Shown piece by piece: positions 32,410-40,197 of a DNA stretch of 64,000 nucleotides (position 1 is the stretch's first letter; every line of letters begins with the position of its first letter). The stretch covers positions 34,502-98,501 of the forward strand of contig NZ_JOCQ01000024.1 of the NCBI RefSeq assembly GCF_000720725.1, given 5' to 3'. The notes beneath the pieces are model-generated. The model saw only the letters and a list, made by a program, of their open reading frames with translations, was not told the DNA's origin and made no database searches. The DNA comes from Streptomyces rimosus subsp. rimosus. GTDB taxonomy: Bacteria > Actinomycetota > Actinomycetes > Streptomycetales > Streptomycetaceae. The position numbers were made by a program, and so were the translations under genes.

Positions 32410-33216
32410 CTACCGTTCGTGGCCGATGTCCGGTGCGGCGGTACGGCCGGGCCCCGCCCCGTTGCGCGCGGCCTGGGCGCGGCCGGCGTCCCGGGGCCGG
32501 TCGCCCAGGCACCGCAGCTCCGCCTCCAGCCCGTGTCCGCGGGTGCGGACCAGGGCGCCGGCGAGGTCGGACAGTTTGCGGTTGGTGCGCTGCGACAGGC
32601 GGCGCAGCGTGTCGAAGGCGGTGTCCGGGCCGCACCCCAGCACGTACATGAGGATGCCGCATGCCTGGTCGACCACCGGCCGGGTGCGCAGGGCGGTGTC
32701 GAGCTGGTCCACCTCGGCGAGGGCTTCCCGGTAGCGGCGCTCCCGGGCCAGTCCGGTGGCGGCCAGCTCACCGAGCACGTCCGTGGCCGTACAGCCCTTC
32801 TCGACCTTCAGGCCGGGGCGGAAGCCGTAGACGGTGATGGTGAGGGTGATGCCGCCCCGGCGGTACGGGAGGGTGGCGCTGGAGCGTACCCCGGCCTGCA
32901 GCGCCTCGGCGCGGTACTCGGGCCAGCGGCGCTCGTGCAGCAGGTCGTCGGCGCCGGTGGCCCGGCCGCTGTCCAGGGCCGTGGGGATGGGCCCTTCGCC
33001 GGACTCCCACTGGACACTGACCAGGGCGGACAAATCGGGGTGGGTCACCGCGGTGGGGGCTTCGGCGGTGTCCTCGTCGGTGCTCACCGTGGCGGCGGCA
33101 CCGCAGCTGTCGGGGGTGCACCAGGCGGCCTGCTCGGCGAGGTGCGCGAGGCTCCGGGCGGGCGCGCCCTCGTCGAGGTCGGACGCCCCGGTCGCGAAGA
33201 GGGTGCGGATCGGCAT
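32410..33216 (-). CDS. GAF-ANTAR domain regulator
   Basis: A 268-residue protein. The first ~155 residues form a GAF-like sensor (ALVSVQWESGEGPIPTALDSG, RSSATLPYRRGGITLTITVYGF). An ANTAR RNA-binding domain follows, with VDQLDTALRTRPVVDQACGILMYVLGCGPDTAFDTLRRLSQRTNRKLSDLAGALV, the classic ANTAR three-helix pattern. ANTAR proteins act as antiterminators on twin-hexaloop RNA. A C-terminal ~55-residue tail is low complexity. The start is taken at MPIRTLF. It is divergent from the PAS/GAF gene at 33395, so the two may form a signalling unit. Confidence 0.83.
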   Translation of the reverse strand: MPIRTLFATGASDLDEGAPARSLAHLAEQAAWCTPDSCGAAATVSTDEDTAEAPTAVTHPDLSALVSVQWESGEGPIPTALDSGRATGADDLLHERRWPEYRAEALQAGVRSSATLPYRRGGITLTITVYGFRPGLKVEKGCTATDVLGELAATGLARERRYREALAEVDQLDTALRTRPVVDQACGILMYVLGCGPDTAFDTLRRLSQRTNRKLSDLAGALVRTRGHGLEAELRCLGDRPRDAGRAQAARNGAGPGRTAAPDIGHER

Positions 33217-33394
33217 GGTTGCGTCCACTGTTCGGTCAGTCCCTTCGGGTCCGTGGGCCGCAACAGGTCGGCTGCCCGGTGTGGGCGGGCGAAAACGCCT
33301 CAATCCCGTCGAGTTCCGGTGCCGGGGCCGTGGTGTCCGGACGGCTTGGTCCCTGCGGGGTACGGTCCGGGGGCGCACCGGCTAGCGTGAGGGC

Positions 33395-34735
33395 ATGGCC
33401 GAGGTCGAGCGCGTGACGGCGGAACTCACCGATTTCCGCAGACGGGTCGACGAACTGCGCGCCGCCCGCGCCCTGCCCTCCACCGAGCGGCTGTCCGTCC
33501 TGGACGCCGCTCTCCTGGAGCTCCAGCACGTGGTCGACGTGATCCTGCCGCGCCTGGAGCAGGTCCTGCCCGCGGAGCGGGACAACGGCGCCCGGCGCGC
33601 CGCCGACGAACAGCAGCTGCTGCGGGCACTGTTCCAGCGGATGCCGTACGCGGTCGCGCTGCTGGGCCCGGACACGGTGATACGGCGGCTGAACTTCGCC
33701 GGCACGCGGCTGTTCGGTATGCGCGCCGGCTATGCGGCGGGCCGCCCGGTGACCGCCTCGCTCGCCCCCGAGGGGCGGGCCGCGTTCCGCTCCCAGGTCG
33801 CGGCGGTCTCCCGCAACGAGGGCGACCGCAGCCTGGTGGTGCGGCTGCTGCCGCCGCCGGACGGGGCGCGGCGGGAGGGCGAGTCGCTGCGCGCGACGAT
33901 GACGGCGTTACGGCCCCGTGGTGAGACGGGCACCTCCGTGCTCACGGTCTTCCTCACCGGCCCGGAGGCGCTGGCGGCGGACCGGGGCGGCCGTGCCGGG
34001 CGCGACGGCACCGGCCGCACGGGGATGCCGCCCGGCCTGGCGGAGCTGACCCGCACCACGGAACTGATGGACCTCCTGGACGACATGACCATGACGCTCC
34101 TGGAGGCGCCGCGGGACCCCATCGCGATACTGGACCGGGCCTGCCGGGTGCTGCGCGGCCGGTTCGCCGACTGGGTGACGGCCGATCTGGTGACCCGCGG
34201 CGGCGGCCCGTTGGTGCGGGTGGCGGCGTACGGGGGCGCGGGTCCGGACGCTCCGTACGACGGGGCCGACGCATACGACGCGTACGACGACGAGGACGAG
34301 GCCGCTGACGAGGCGGCTGATGAGGCCCCGGCACCGGACGCTCCGGCGGACCGGCACGGCGCCGCGTCCCCGTCCGGCCGGCCGGACGCGCCCGCCGCCC
34401 AGGACCCGTACGGCACGGACGCCTTGCAGGCCACCCTGGCCTCCCAGCTGCCCGGCGACTGCCCGGTCGTCGTCGAGGCGGCCCGTGCGGGCAACGCCCA
34501 TCTCCAGGTGCGCCCGGAGGACCTGGGCGCGTTCGGCCACGACGCGGACGGGGTGCCGGTCCTCGCCCGCGCCGGGGTGACCTCGCTGCTGTGCGTACCG
34601 CTGCGGGCGCGGTCGGGGCCGGTGCGCGGCGTGCTGACACTGCTGCGCACGGGCGGGCGGCGGGCCTTCAGCATGGCCGAGGCGGGCACCGTCGACCGGA
34701 TGGCCCGCCACCTGGGGCGGGCGCTGCGCCCCTGA
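33395..34735 (+). CDS. PAS-GAF sensor protein with acidic insertion and a TTA codon
   Basis: A 446-residue protein: an N-terminal helical segment (~1-70, LDAALLELQHVVDVILPRLEQVL), a PAS domain (FQRMPYAVALLGPDTVIRRLNFAG), then a GAF domain split by an acidic insertion (YDAYDDEDEAADEAADEAP) and closing with VTSLLCVPLRARSGPVRGVLTLLR. It has no kinase, phosphatase or output domain. Residue 172 is encoded by TTA (33908-33910), so efficient translation may need the bldA tRNA and follow development. It is divergent from the GAF-ANTAR regulator and converges with the SDR at 34746. Confidence 0.8.
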   Translation: MAEVERVTAELTDFRRRVDELRAARALPSTERLSVLDAALLELQHVVDVILPRLEQVLPAERDNGARRAADEQQLLRALFQRMPYAVALLGPDTVIRRLNFAGTRLFGMRAGYAAGRPVTASLAPEGRAAFRSQVAAVSRNEGDRSLVVRLLPPPDGARREGESLRATMTALRPRGETGTSVLTVFLTGPEALAADRGGRAGRDGTGRTGMPPGLAELTRTTELMDLLDDMTMTLLEAPRDPIAILDRACRVLRGRFADWVTADLVTRGGGPLVRVAAYGGAGPDAPYDGADAYDAYDDEDEAADEAADEAPAPDAPADRHGAASPSGRPDAPAAQDPYGTDALQATLASQLPGDCPVVVEAARAGNAHLQVRPEDLGAFGHDADGVPVLARAGVTSLLCVPLRARSGPVRGVLTLLRTGGRRAFSMAEAGTVDRMARHLGRALRP

Positions 34736-34745
34736 CCGGGGCGGT

Positions 34746-35510
34746 TCAGCGGGTGGTGTAGCCGCCGTTGAGGAAGATCGTCTGGCCGTTGGCCCACCAG
34801 CCGTCGGTCAGCAGGTGCCGCACCCACGGCACGATGTCCTCGATCTTGGTGAGATCGCCGTCCATCGCCGAGGACTTGTGGAACGCGATGGAGTCCTCGT
34901 CCTCCGCCGGGTAGAAGAACGGGGTGTCCATCGGCCCGGGCGCCAGGGTGTTGACGGAGATGTTCCGGCCGAACAGCTCCTTGGACAGGGCGCGGGTGAA
35001 GTGCTCGACCGGCGCCTTGCTGCCGGCGTAGACGGAGTACAGGCCGGTGTACGCGGCGAGCAGGGACGTGACGATCGTGATGATCTTGCCGCCGTCCTCG
35101 ATGCGGCGGGCCGCCTCGCGCATGACGAAGAACGCGGCCTTGGAGTTGACCGCGAACATCCGGTCGTACTCCTCCTCCGTGATCTGCGTGAGCGGCTTCT
35201 TCAGCACCATGCCCGCCGTGTTGACGCTGTGGTCGAGCCTGCCGAACCGGCTGACGACCTCGTCGAGGGCCCGCTCCACCTCCGGTACGCGGGTCAGGTC
35301 GGCCTGCAGGGCGAACGCCTCGCCGGGCCCTGCGTTGATCCGCTCGACGACGTCCTCCGCCTGCGCCCGGGAGGAGTCGCTGTTGTAGTGCACCGCCACC
35401 CGGGCGCCCTCGGCGCCGAGCGTGGTGCTGATGAGAGCGCCGAGGTTGCGGGACGCGCCTCCGACGAAGGCGACCTTGCCGTCGAGCGTCGTGTCCGGGG
35501 TGTTGCCCAT
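34746..35510 (-). CDS. Short-chain dehydrogenase/reductase
   Basis: A 254-residue SDR. The cofactor loop reads VGGASRNLGALISTTL, with NTAG and the active-site YAGSK (Y-x3-K) near residue 155; LNGGYTTR ends the protein. The glycine motif GGASRNLG departs from the usual TGGxxGIG, which may reflect another cofactor preference. The start at 35510 has AAGGAGACGG just upstream. An extended N-terminal translation (to 35795) is rejected, because it is arginine/proline-rich and lacks a better start. Substrate unknown; it lies divergent from the DUF4157 effector gene. Confidence 0.85.
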   Translation of the reverse strand: MGNTPDTTLDGKVAFVGGASRNLGALISTTLGAEGARVAVHYNSDSSRAQAEDVVERINAGPGEAFALQADLTRVPEVERALDEVVSRFGRLDHSVNTAGMVLKKPLTQITEEEYDRMFAVNSKAAFFVMREAARRIEDGGKIITIVTSLLAAYTGLYSVYAGSKAPVEHFTRALSKELFGRNISVNTLAPGPMDTPFFYPAEDEDSIAFHKSSAMDGDLTKIEDIVPWVRHLLTDGWWANGQTIFLNGGYTTR

Positions 35511-35908
35511 CACCGTCTCCTTGCACGTGTGCGACGCGGTACGGTCCCGGGCGCGCCACCGCCCGGCGACGGCTCCCGGACTGCGTACCCTCGCCGGCAT
35601 CCTGGAGAGATCTTGAACGGCCCGGCCGCTCCCGCAACGGTCCGCCCGCGGATTCACCCGAACGCCGTGGGCCGGAGGGGGCGGCCCCGGACGTATCAGC
35701 GGCATCCCGGGCATGCAGCCGGCACGCGGGGCCCGCGGACATGCCCCCGGAAGTGCCCGGGAAGTCCTGTCCGCCCTTCGGTGCGGCGGATACAACGGCG
35801 GCGAGGGGTACGGGCCGTGACCCGGGACCGGGATGCCGCCGGGTCACGCGGGGCCGTTTCGGGTGCGTGGTACCGGCCCGCTGCCGACCGGACCGGAAGG
35901 GGAACGCC
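35511..35908. other. 398-bp divergent intergenic region upstream of the DUF4157 effector
   Basis: No convincing small gene. It contains GC-rich inverted repeats, including GTGACCCGGGACCGGGATG-type runs around 35818-35840, and a GGATACAA stretch at 35787-35794 that could be part of a promoter for the effector. A ribosome-binding site (AAGGGGAA) lies at 35896-35903. No immunity-gene-sized ORF with normal codon use is visible. Confidence 0.4.
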
Positions 35909-38900
35909 ATGCACGCTCACGAGGAGCGGCCCGGCAAGGAGGCCGGGGCCCCGGGGCCGGGCGCGCGCCGGACGCCGTCCGCACCCCGGGGCCCGGGCCG
36001 CGGGCCGATGGGACCGGAGCGGGCCCACGCGCTCCAGGGCCTGGTCGGCAACCGTGTGGTCGCGCGCCTGATCAAGGAGGAGCGGCACGTCCACGGCGCC
36101 GGCTGCGGGCACGGCGAAGCGGGCGGCGCGCAGGGCGAAGTGGCGGGCAGCGACCCGAACGGCCTGGCCACGCTGCTCGACGCCGCCATGGCCTCCCGGA
36201 GCAAGCAGCTCCCCGATCCGATCCGTGCGGAGGCGGAGGACTTCTACCAGACCAACCTGTCGCCGACGCGCCTGCACGACGACGTGGTCGCCCAGCGTGC
36301 CACCGCGGCGATGGGGGCCGAGGCGATGACGATCGGCCACCACATCTTCCTCTCGCCGCAGGCGGCACGGGACAAGGAGCTGATCGGCCACGAGCTGAGC
36401 CATGTGCGCGACAACCTCGCCGGGGTACCGGAGACGGGCACGGCCAACAGCGCGGGCATTCCCGTCACGGACCCGCGGCAGGGCTCCGAGCGGGGGGCGG
36501 CGACCAACGGGGCGGCGTTCAAGGCGGGCTTGAGCAGGGCGCCGTTCTCCGGAGGCGGCGGCCGGGCACCGGCCCGGCCCGCCGGGAGCGCGGACGGCGG
36601 GGGCCCGGGGACGTTCGCACAGCGGGCGGTGGCCCGTACGGGCGGCCTGGTCGTGGCCCGCGCGAAGAACGACAAGAGTTCCGGGAGCAAGAGCTCCGGG
36701 AGCGGCGGGGACGGCCAGGAGAAAGCCGCGCCGGGCCGCCCGTATCCCAGCCGCGCGGCGATCTCCGCCATGATCGATGAGCAGGTCAAGCTCTGCACCT
36801 GCAAGCAGAACAGGAAGCAGTGGGGCCGGGTCACCAAGGAAGTGGTGATCCGCTTCGACCGCGACTACGCGGAGGACCGCCCGGGCCAGAGCCTGCGGCA
36901 CCTCGCCCGCCGGATGCTTGAGGCCGTGGTGCACGCGGAGCACAGGGAGCGGGAGGGCACCGCGGAGCAGGCGGGGAAGGGCAAGGACAAGGCCACGCCG
37001 TCGGAGGAGGCGGAAGGGAAGAAGGCCGCGAAACCGGTCGTGGAGCAGGAGATCCAGGCGATGCTGGTCAACGGCCACCTGGTCTTCGCCAGCAATTACA
37101 ACCGGTCCGTGCAGCGGCTCCGCACCCTGCTCCAGGAACTGGGTGGCGGAACGACCAAAAACGGGGACCTGTACGGCGACGGTCTCCGGACGCTGATGCG
37201 AAAGGACTTCGGCGACCAGGAGTACGCGTCGAGCGACGAGGAGACCGGGAGCGAATCGGACTCCGAGACCGAGACCGAGACCGAGACCGACAGGTCGCAG
37301 AAGAGCAAGGGCAAGCGACAGGCGGCGGTACGCGCCGGCAGGAGCGGGAAACGGCACAAGGCCGACCGGGAACCGGAAGCCGGCCCGGCGACGGGGGCCA
37401 GAGCGGCGAAGGTCCTGGAGCGGCAGCGACGGAACCGCCAGGCCCTGCTGAAGGTCCGGGAGGGATTCACGCCGCGGACGCAGGCCATGGAGCCGGTGGA
37501 TCCGGACGCGATGGACGTGGACGGGGCTCCGGAGACCGGCGCGTTCCAGCGGGACAACGCCACGTTGCAGGCCCTGCGGGAGACCTCGCACATCCGCCTG
37601 GTCGACGTCTCCAACGAGAAGGCGCAGAGCCCCGGCTACCGCGACTACCTGGCTTCGCTGCTCGCACCGGGCGGGCAGTTCGCGGGATACGCCTACCTGG
37701 TGCACAACGGTGACGGAGCGAAGAAGGTCCACGCCGAGCAGACGCTTCTGCAGATGCTCCAGAACGCGGGATTCAACCGGGACACTCCCCACGACATCAT
37801 CCACATTCGCGGCACGAAGCGGCCGTGCCGCGCCTGTCTCGCGCTGCTGCGCTACTTCCAGGAGCTCGTCGGGCTGAACATGGAATTCAACCGAAGGGAA
37901 AACCACTACTACAAGGAGGCCCTCGACACCGGCGTCAAGAACCTCGGCGGGCACGACGGGGCGGGAAACCGACAGCTCGACGCCCACCTGTCCCAGAGCA
38001 TGGCGGACCGGAACCGCCCCATGTACGAAACGGCCCCCGGGCACACGGTTCCCGCGCCCGAGGGGAACGGCCTCCAGGCACCGGCGCGCGGAGTGGGAGG
38101 CGGCATGGAGCAGCGGTACCGGCTCCGGGTGAGGAAGGTGGCCGAGGACGGCGAGACCACGGTGGCGTTCCCGCACGACAGCGAGCTCCAAGGCGCGGAC
38201 ACCGCGTCCGAGAGCGAGGTCGAGGACGGCGACACGACGATGACGGACGCGGTGCCGTTCACCAGGCCGCTCAGGCACGGCAACACGCCCGGCCCCGCGG
38301 CGCCGACCTCCGAGGAGAACAGAAAGGAGATCCGGGAGGCGCGGGCCAGGGCGCGCGAGGAGCAGGTGGCGGCGGTGGAGTCCCGGCTGCGTGCGGCGGC
38401 GGGGGAGGATTTCTGGAAGGTGATCGAGGCCCGTACGGACCCCAATCGCCACCTGGGGTTCTTCCCCGACGCGTTGCAGGAGGCGGTACGGAAGATGGTC
38501 AAGGAGGAACTCGTACCGGCACAATCGGTCGCGGACAGCCTCCGCATCTCCACGGTGACGCTGCACAACCGGCTGAAGAAGCCCGCCGGCGGCGCCGCGA
38601 ACAAGCTCCGCTCCCCCATCGACAGGGTCCCGCAGGCGGCAGCGCGGCTGGAAGCGGCCCTGCCCGATGATCTCCGCAACAAGCGGGACGCCCTGGCGGC
38701 GGAGAACGCCGACCATCCGGAGGCGAAGCCCAAGAGATTCGGATCGTCGATCGAGGCGAGCTTCACTCCCGAATTCGATGATTTCCTCTACGAGATGATG
38801 AACCTCTGGGAGAACCGGGTGTCCCCCAACTCGATCGCGGACAAGCTGCTGATCCCGACGAATTCCTTCAAGACGCGGCATCAGCCCCGGATCGAGCGGG

Positions 38901-38932
38901 GATACGCATCCCGGCACCCGGAAGCGGACTAG
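35909..38932 (+). CDS. DUF4157-domain putative injection-system effector with deaminase-like toxin module and C-terminal HTH-like repeats
   Basis: A 1007-residue modular protein. Residues ~35-200 match DUF4157, the domain found on cargo of extracellular contractile injection systems: LVGNRVVARLIKEE, SPTRLHDDVVAQ, TIGHHIFLSPQAA and the HExxH motif HELSH at 161-165. Linkers are charged, with an SETETETETD repeat near 452. Around residues 560-680 lies a cytidine-deaminase-like domain: KKVHAEQTLLQML (H608-A-E610) and TKRPCRACLALL (P639-C640-x-x-C643), the zinc-ligand and catalytic-glutamate pattern of this fold. Two helix-turn-helix-like repeats follow (SVADSLRIST at 873, SIADKLLIPT at 975). No signal peptide. 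The inferred role is nucleic-acid deamination; no adjacent immunity gene is seen. Confidence 0.78.
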   Translation: MHAHEERPGKEAGAPGPGARRTPSAPRGPGRGPMGPERAHALQGLVGNRVVARLIKEERHVHGAGCGHGEAGGAQGEVAGSDPNGLATLLDAAMASRSKQLPDPIRAEAEDFYQTNLSPTRLHDDVVAQRATAAMGAEAMTIGHHIFLSPQAARDKELIGHELSHVRDNLAGVPETGTANSAGIPVTDPRQGSERGAATNGAAFKAGLSRAPFSGGGGRAPARPAGSADGGGPGTFAQRAVARTGGLVVARAKNDKSSGSKSSGSGGDGQEKAAPGRPYPSRAAISAMIDEQVKLCTCKQNRKQWGRVTKEVVIRFDRDYAEDRPGQSLRHLARRMLEAVVHAEHREREGTAEQAGKGKDKATPSEEAEGKKAAKPVVEQEIQAMLVNGHLVFASNYNRSVQRLRTLLQELGGGTTKNGDLYGDGLRTLMRKDFGDQEYASSDEETGSESDSETETETETDRSQKSKGKRQAAVRAGRSGKRHKADREPEAGPATGARAAKVLERQRRNRQALLKVREGFTPRTQAMEPVDPDAMDVDGAPETGAFQRDNATLQALRETSHIRLVDVSNEKAQSPGYRDYLASLLAPGGQFAGYAYLVHNGDGAKKVHAEQTLLQMLQNAGFNRDTPHDIIHIRGTKRPCRACLALLRYFQELVGLNMEFNRRENHYYKEALDTGVKNLGGHDGAGNRQLDAHLSQSMADRNRPMYETAPGHTVPAPEGNGLQAPARGVGGGMEQRYRLRVRKVAEDGETTVAFPHDSELQGADTASESEVEDGDTTMTDAVPFTRPLRHGNTPGPAAPTSEENRKEIREARARAREEQVAAVESRLRAAAGEDFWKVIEARTDPNRHLGFFPDALQEAVRKMVKEELVPAQSVADSLRISTVTLHNRLKKPAGGAANKLRSPIDRVPQAAARLEAALPDDLRNKRDALAAENADHPEAKPKRFGSSIEASFTPEFDDFLYEMMNLWENRVSPNSIADKLLIPTNSFKTRHQPRIERGYASRHPEAD

Positions 38933-38966
38933 AACCCTCCCCTCATCTCACCGCCCGCCCGGCGGG

Positions 38967-38991
38967 CCGGGGCCCTTTCGACGGGCCCCGG
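38967..38991. terminator. Bidirectional terminator
   Basis: CCGGGGCCC-TTTCGAC-GGGCCCCGG, perfect 9-bp arms, in the 76-bp gap between the convergent effector and sigma genes. Confidence 0.6.
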
Positions 38992-39008
38992 CGGCGGAAG
39001 GGCGGGGC

Positions 39009-39869
39009 CTAGGCCGCCCGTCCCCCCACCTGGTCGCACAGGCGGGTGCAGGTGCGGTTGATGAGGCGGGAGACGTGCATCTGGGAGATGCCGAGGCGGT
39101 CGGCGATGCGGCTCTGTGTCATGTCGCAGAAGAACCGCAGGTAGAGGATCTGACGCTCGCGTTCGGGGAGCATCCGCAGCTTGGGGCGGATCGCCTCGCG
39201 GTCGACGACGAGGTCGAAGCCGGGCTCCGGGCCGCCGAGGGTGTCGACGAGGGCGTACCCGTCGTCAGCACCCGGCAGTTCGGCGTCCAGGGAGAGCGTC
39301 GAATAGCTCTCCAGCGCCTCCATGCCGATCAGCACCTCCTCCAGCGTCATGCCGGTGTGCCGGGCGATGTCCCGGGCCGGGGGGCGGTGGTCGTCGGGTG
39401 CGTGGGTGAGTTCGAGCGTGGCCGTGCGGACGCGGTTGCGCAGTTCCTGGACGCGGCGGGGCACGTGCAGGCCCCACATGTGGTCGCGGAAGTGCCGCTT
39501 GACCTCGCCGACGATGGTCGGCACGGCGAAGCTCTCGAAGGCGCAGCCGCGGTCCGGGTCGTACCGGTCCACGGCCTTGACCAGGCCGAGCGAGGCGACC
39601 TGCGTCAGATCCTCGGTGGTCTCGCCGCGGTTGCGGAACTGCCGGGCGAGGCGTTCGGCCATCGGGATCCAGGCGCAGACGATGCTCTGGCGCAGCGCGT
39701 CCCGTTCCGGCCCGTCGGGCAGCGCCATCAGCCTGCGGAAGTCGGCACCGGTGTCCGGGGCGTCGTCGTGGGGGTGCTTGTTCTGGGGGGTGCGCCGCGC
39801 GCCGCCCGGGCACTCGGCGGGCCGGCCGCGCGAGGCGCCCTGGCGTAGGGGTGTGCGTACAGAGGGCAT
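39009..39869 (-). CDS. SigB/SigF/SigG-family general-stress or sporulation sigma factor
   Basis: A 286-residue group 3 sigma factor. Region 2 contains MERLARQFRNRGETTEDLTQVASLGLVKAVDRYDPDRG with VGEVKRHFRDHMWGLHVPRRVQELR; region 3 has RPPARDIARHTGMTLEEVLIGMEAL; region 4 has LPERERQILYLRFFCDMTQSRIADRLGISQMHVSRLINRT. The N-terminal ~50 residues are a basic, poorly conserved extension. ATG 39869 follows GGGAG. The HVPRRVQELR and MTQSRIAD-x-x-G-ISQMHVSR segments are typical of streptomycete SigB-like proteins. No anti-sigma or anti-anti-sigma gene is adjacent, so it is an orphan member. Confidence 0.92.
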   Translation of the reverse strand: MPSVRTPLRQGASRGRPAECPGGARRTPQNKHPHDDAPDTGADFRRLMALPDGPERDALRQSIVCAWIPMAERLARQFRNRGETTEDLTQVASLGLVKAVDRYDPDRGCAFESFAVPTIVGEVKRHFRDHMWGLHVPRRVQELRNRVRTATLELTHAPDDHRPPARDIARHTGMTLEEVLIGMEALESYSTLSLDAELPGADDGYALVDTLGGPEPGFDLVVDREAIRPKLRMLPERERQILYLRFFCDMTQSRIADRLGISQMHVSRLINRTCTRLCDQVGGRAA

Positions 39870-39988
39870 GGTCTCGGCTCCCTGATCGGTGGACGGGGGT
39901 CCTCCGTGGGAGCACGGCCGGAAACGGCACGCTCGCAGAGCGATTTCGCTCCCACGGGCGTGCCTCCGGTCCGAAGCACACCGATCGC

Positions 39989-40013
39989 GTGCCCGGAGCC
40001 GGTGCCGGTAAAC
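39989..40013 (-). promoter_or_regulatory. Candidate SigB-type promoter (possible autoregulation)
   Basis: GTTT (40013-40010) and GGGCAC (39994-39989) are separated by 15 bp, 119 bp before the sigma start. The match to the SigB -10 GGGTAC differs at one base. Confidence 0.35.
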
Positions 40014-40056
40014 GCTCCGGGCGCCGAATCCACCGGGTCGGGCGCCCGGTCCGGAG

Positions 40057-40080
40057 GTTTCCGGCCCCGGGGCCCGGTAA
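40057..40080 (+). promoter_or_regulatory. Candidate SigB-type promoter
   Basis: GTTT (40057-40060) and CGGTAA (40075-40080), spacer 14, 117 bp before the ATG at 40198. Both elements are near but not at the SigB consensus. Confidence 0.3.
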
Positions 40081-40197
40081 CCCGTGCGGGACGGCCGCTG
40101 ACGCCCGGTCATGGTCCGACCGCCCGGACGACGGGAGCGGCAGACAGGAGCACCGGGCCCGGTCGACACCGAGACGGAAGAGGAGCCACCCCCCACC

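Larger units (their letters stand above)
39870..40197. other. 328-bp divergent region with two SigB-like promoter candidates
   Basis: Region between the sigma gene and the enolase-superfamily gene. No gene is apparent. It holds a GTTT-N15-GGGCAC element on the minus strand (40013-39989) pointing to the sigma gene and GTTT-N14-CGGTAA on the plus strand (40057-40080) pointing to the enolase-superfamily gene. Confidence 0.4.

Noticed and set aside
35511..35795. Extended N-terminus of the SDR at 34746
   Set aside because: Arginine/proline-rich translation, and the SDR Rossmann fold starts properly at 35510 with a good ribosome-binding site.
37265..37288. CRISPR-like repeat
   Set aside because: A simple 6-bp microrepeat inside a coding frame, with no spacers.
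38990..39010. An immunity gene next to the deaminase-like effector
   Set aside because: Only 76 bp to the convergent sigma gene and no convincing small ORF on the upstream side; cargo of injection systems need not have immunity genes.
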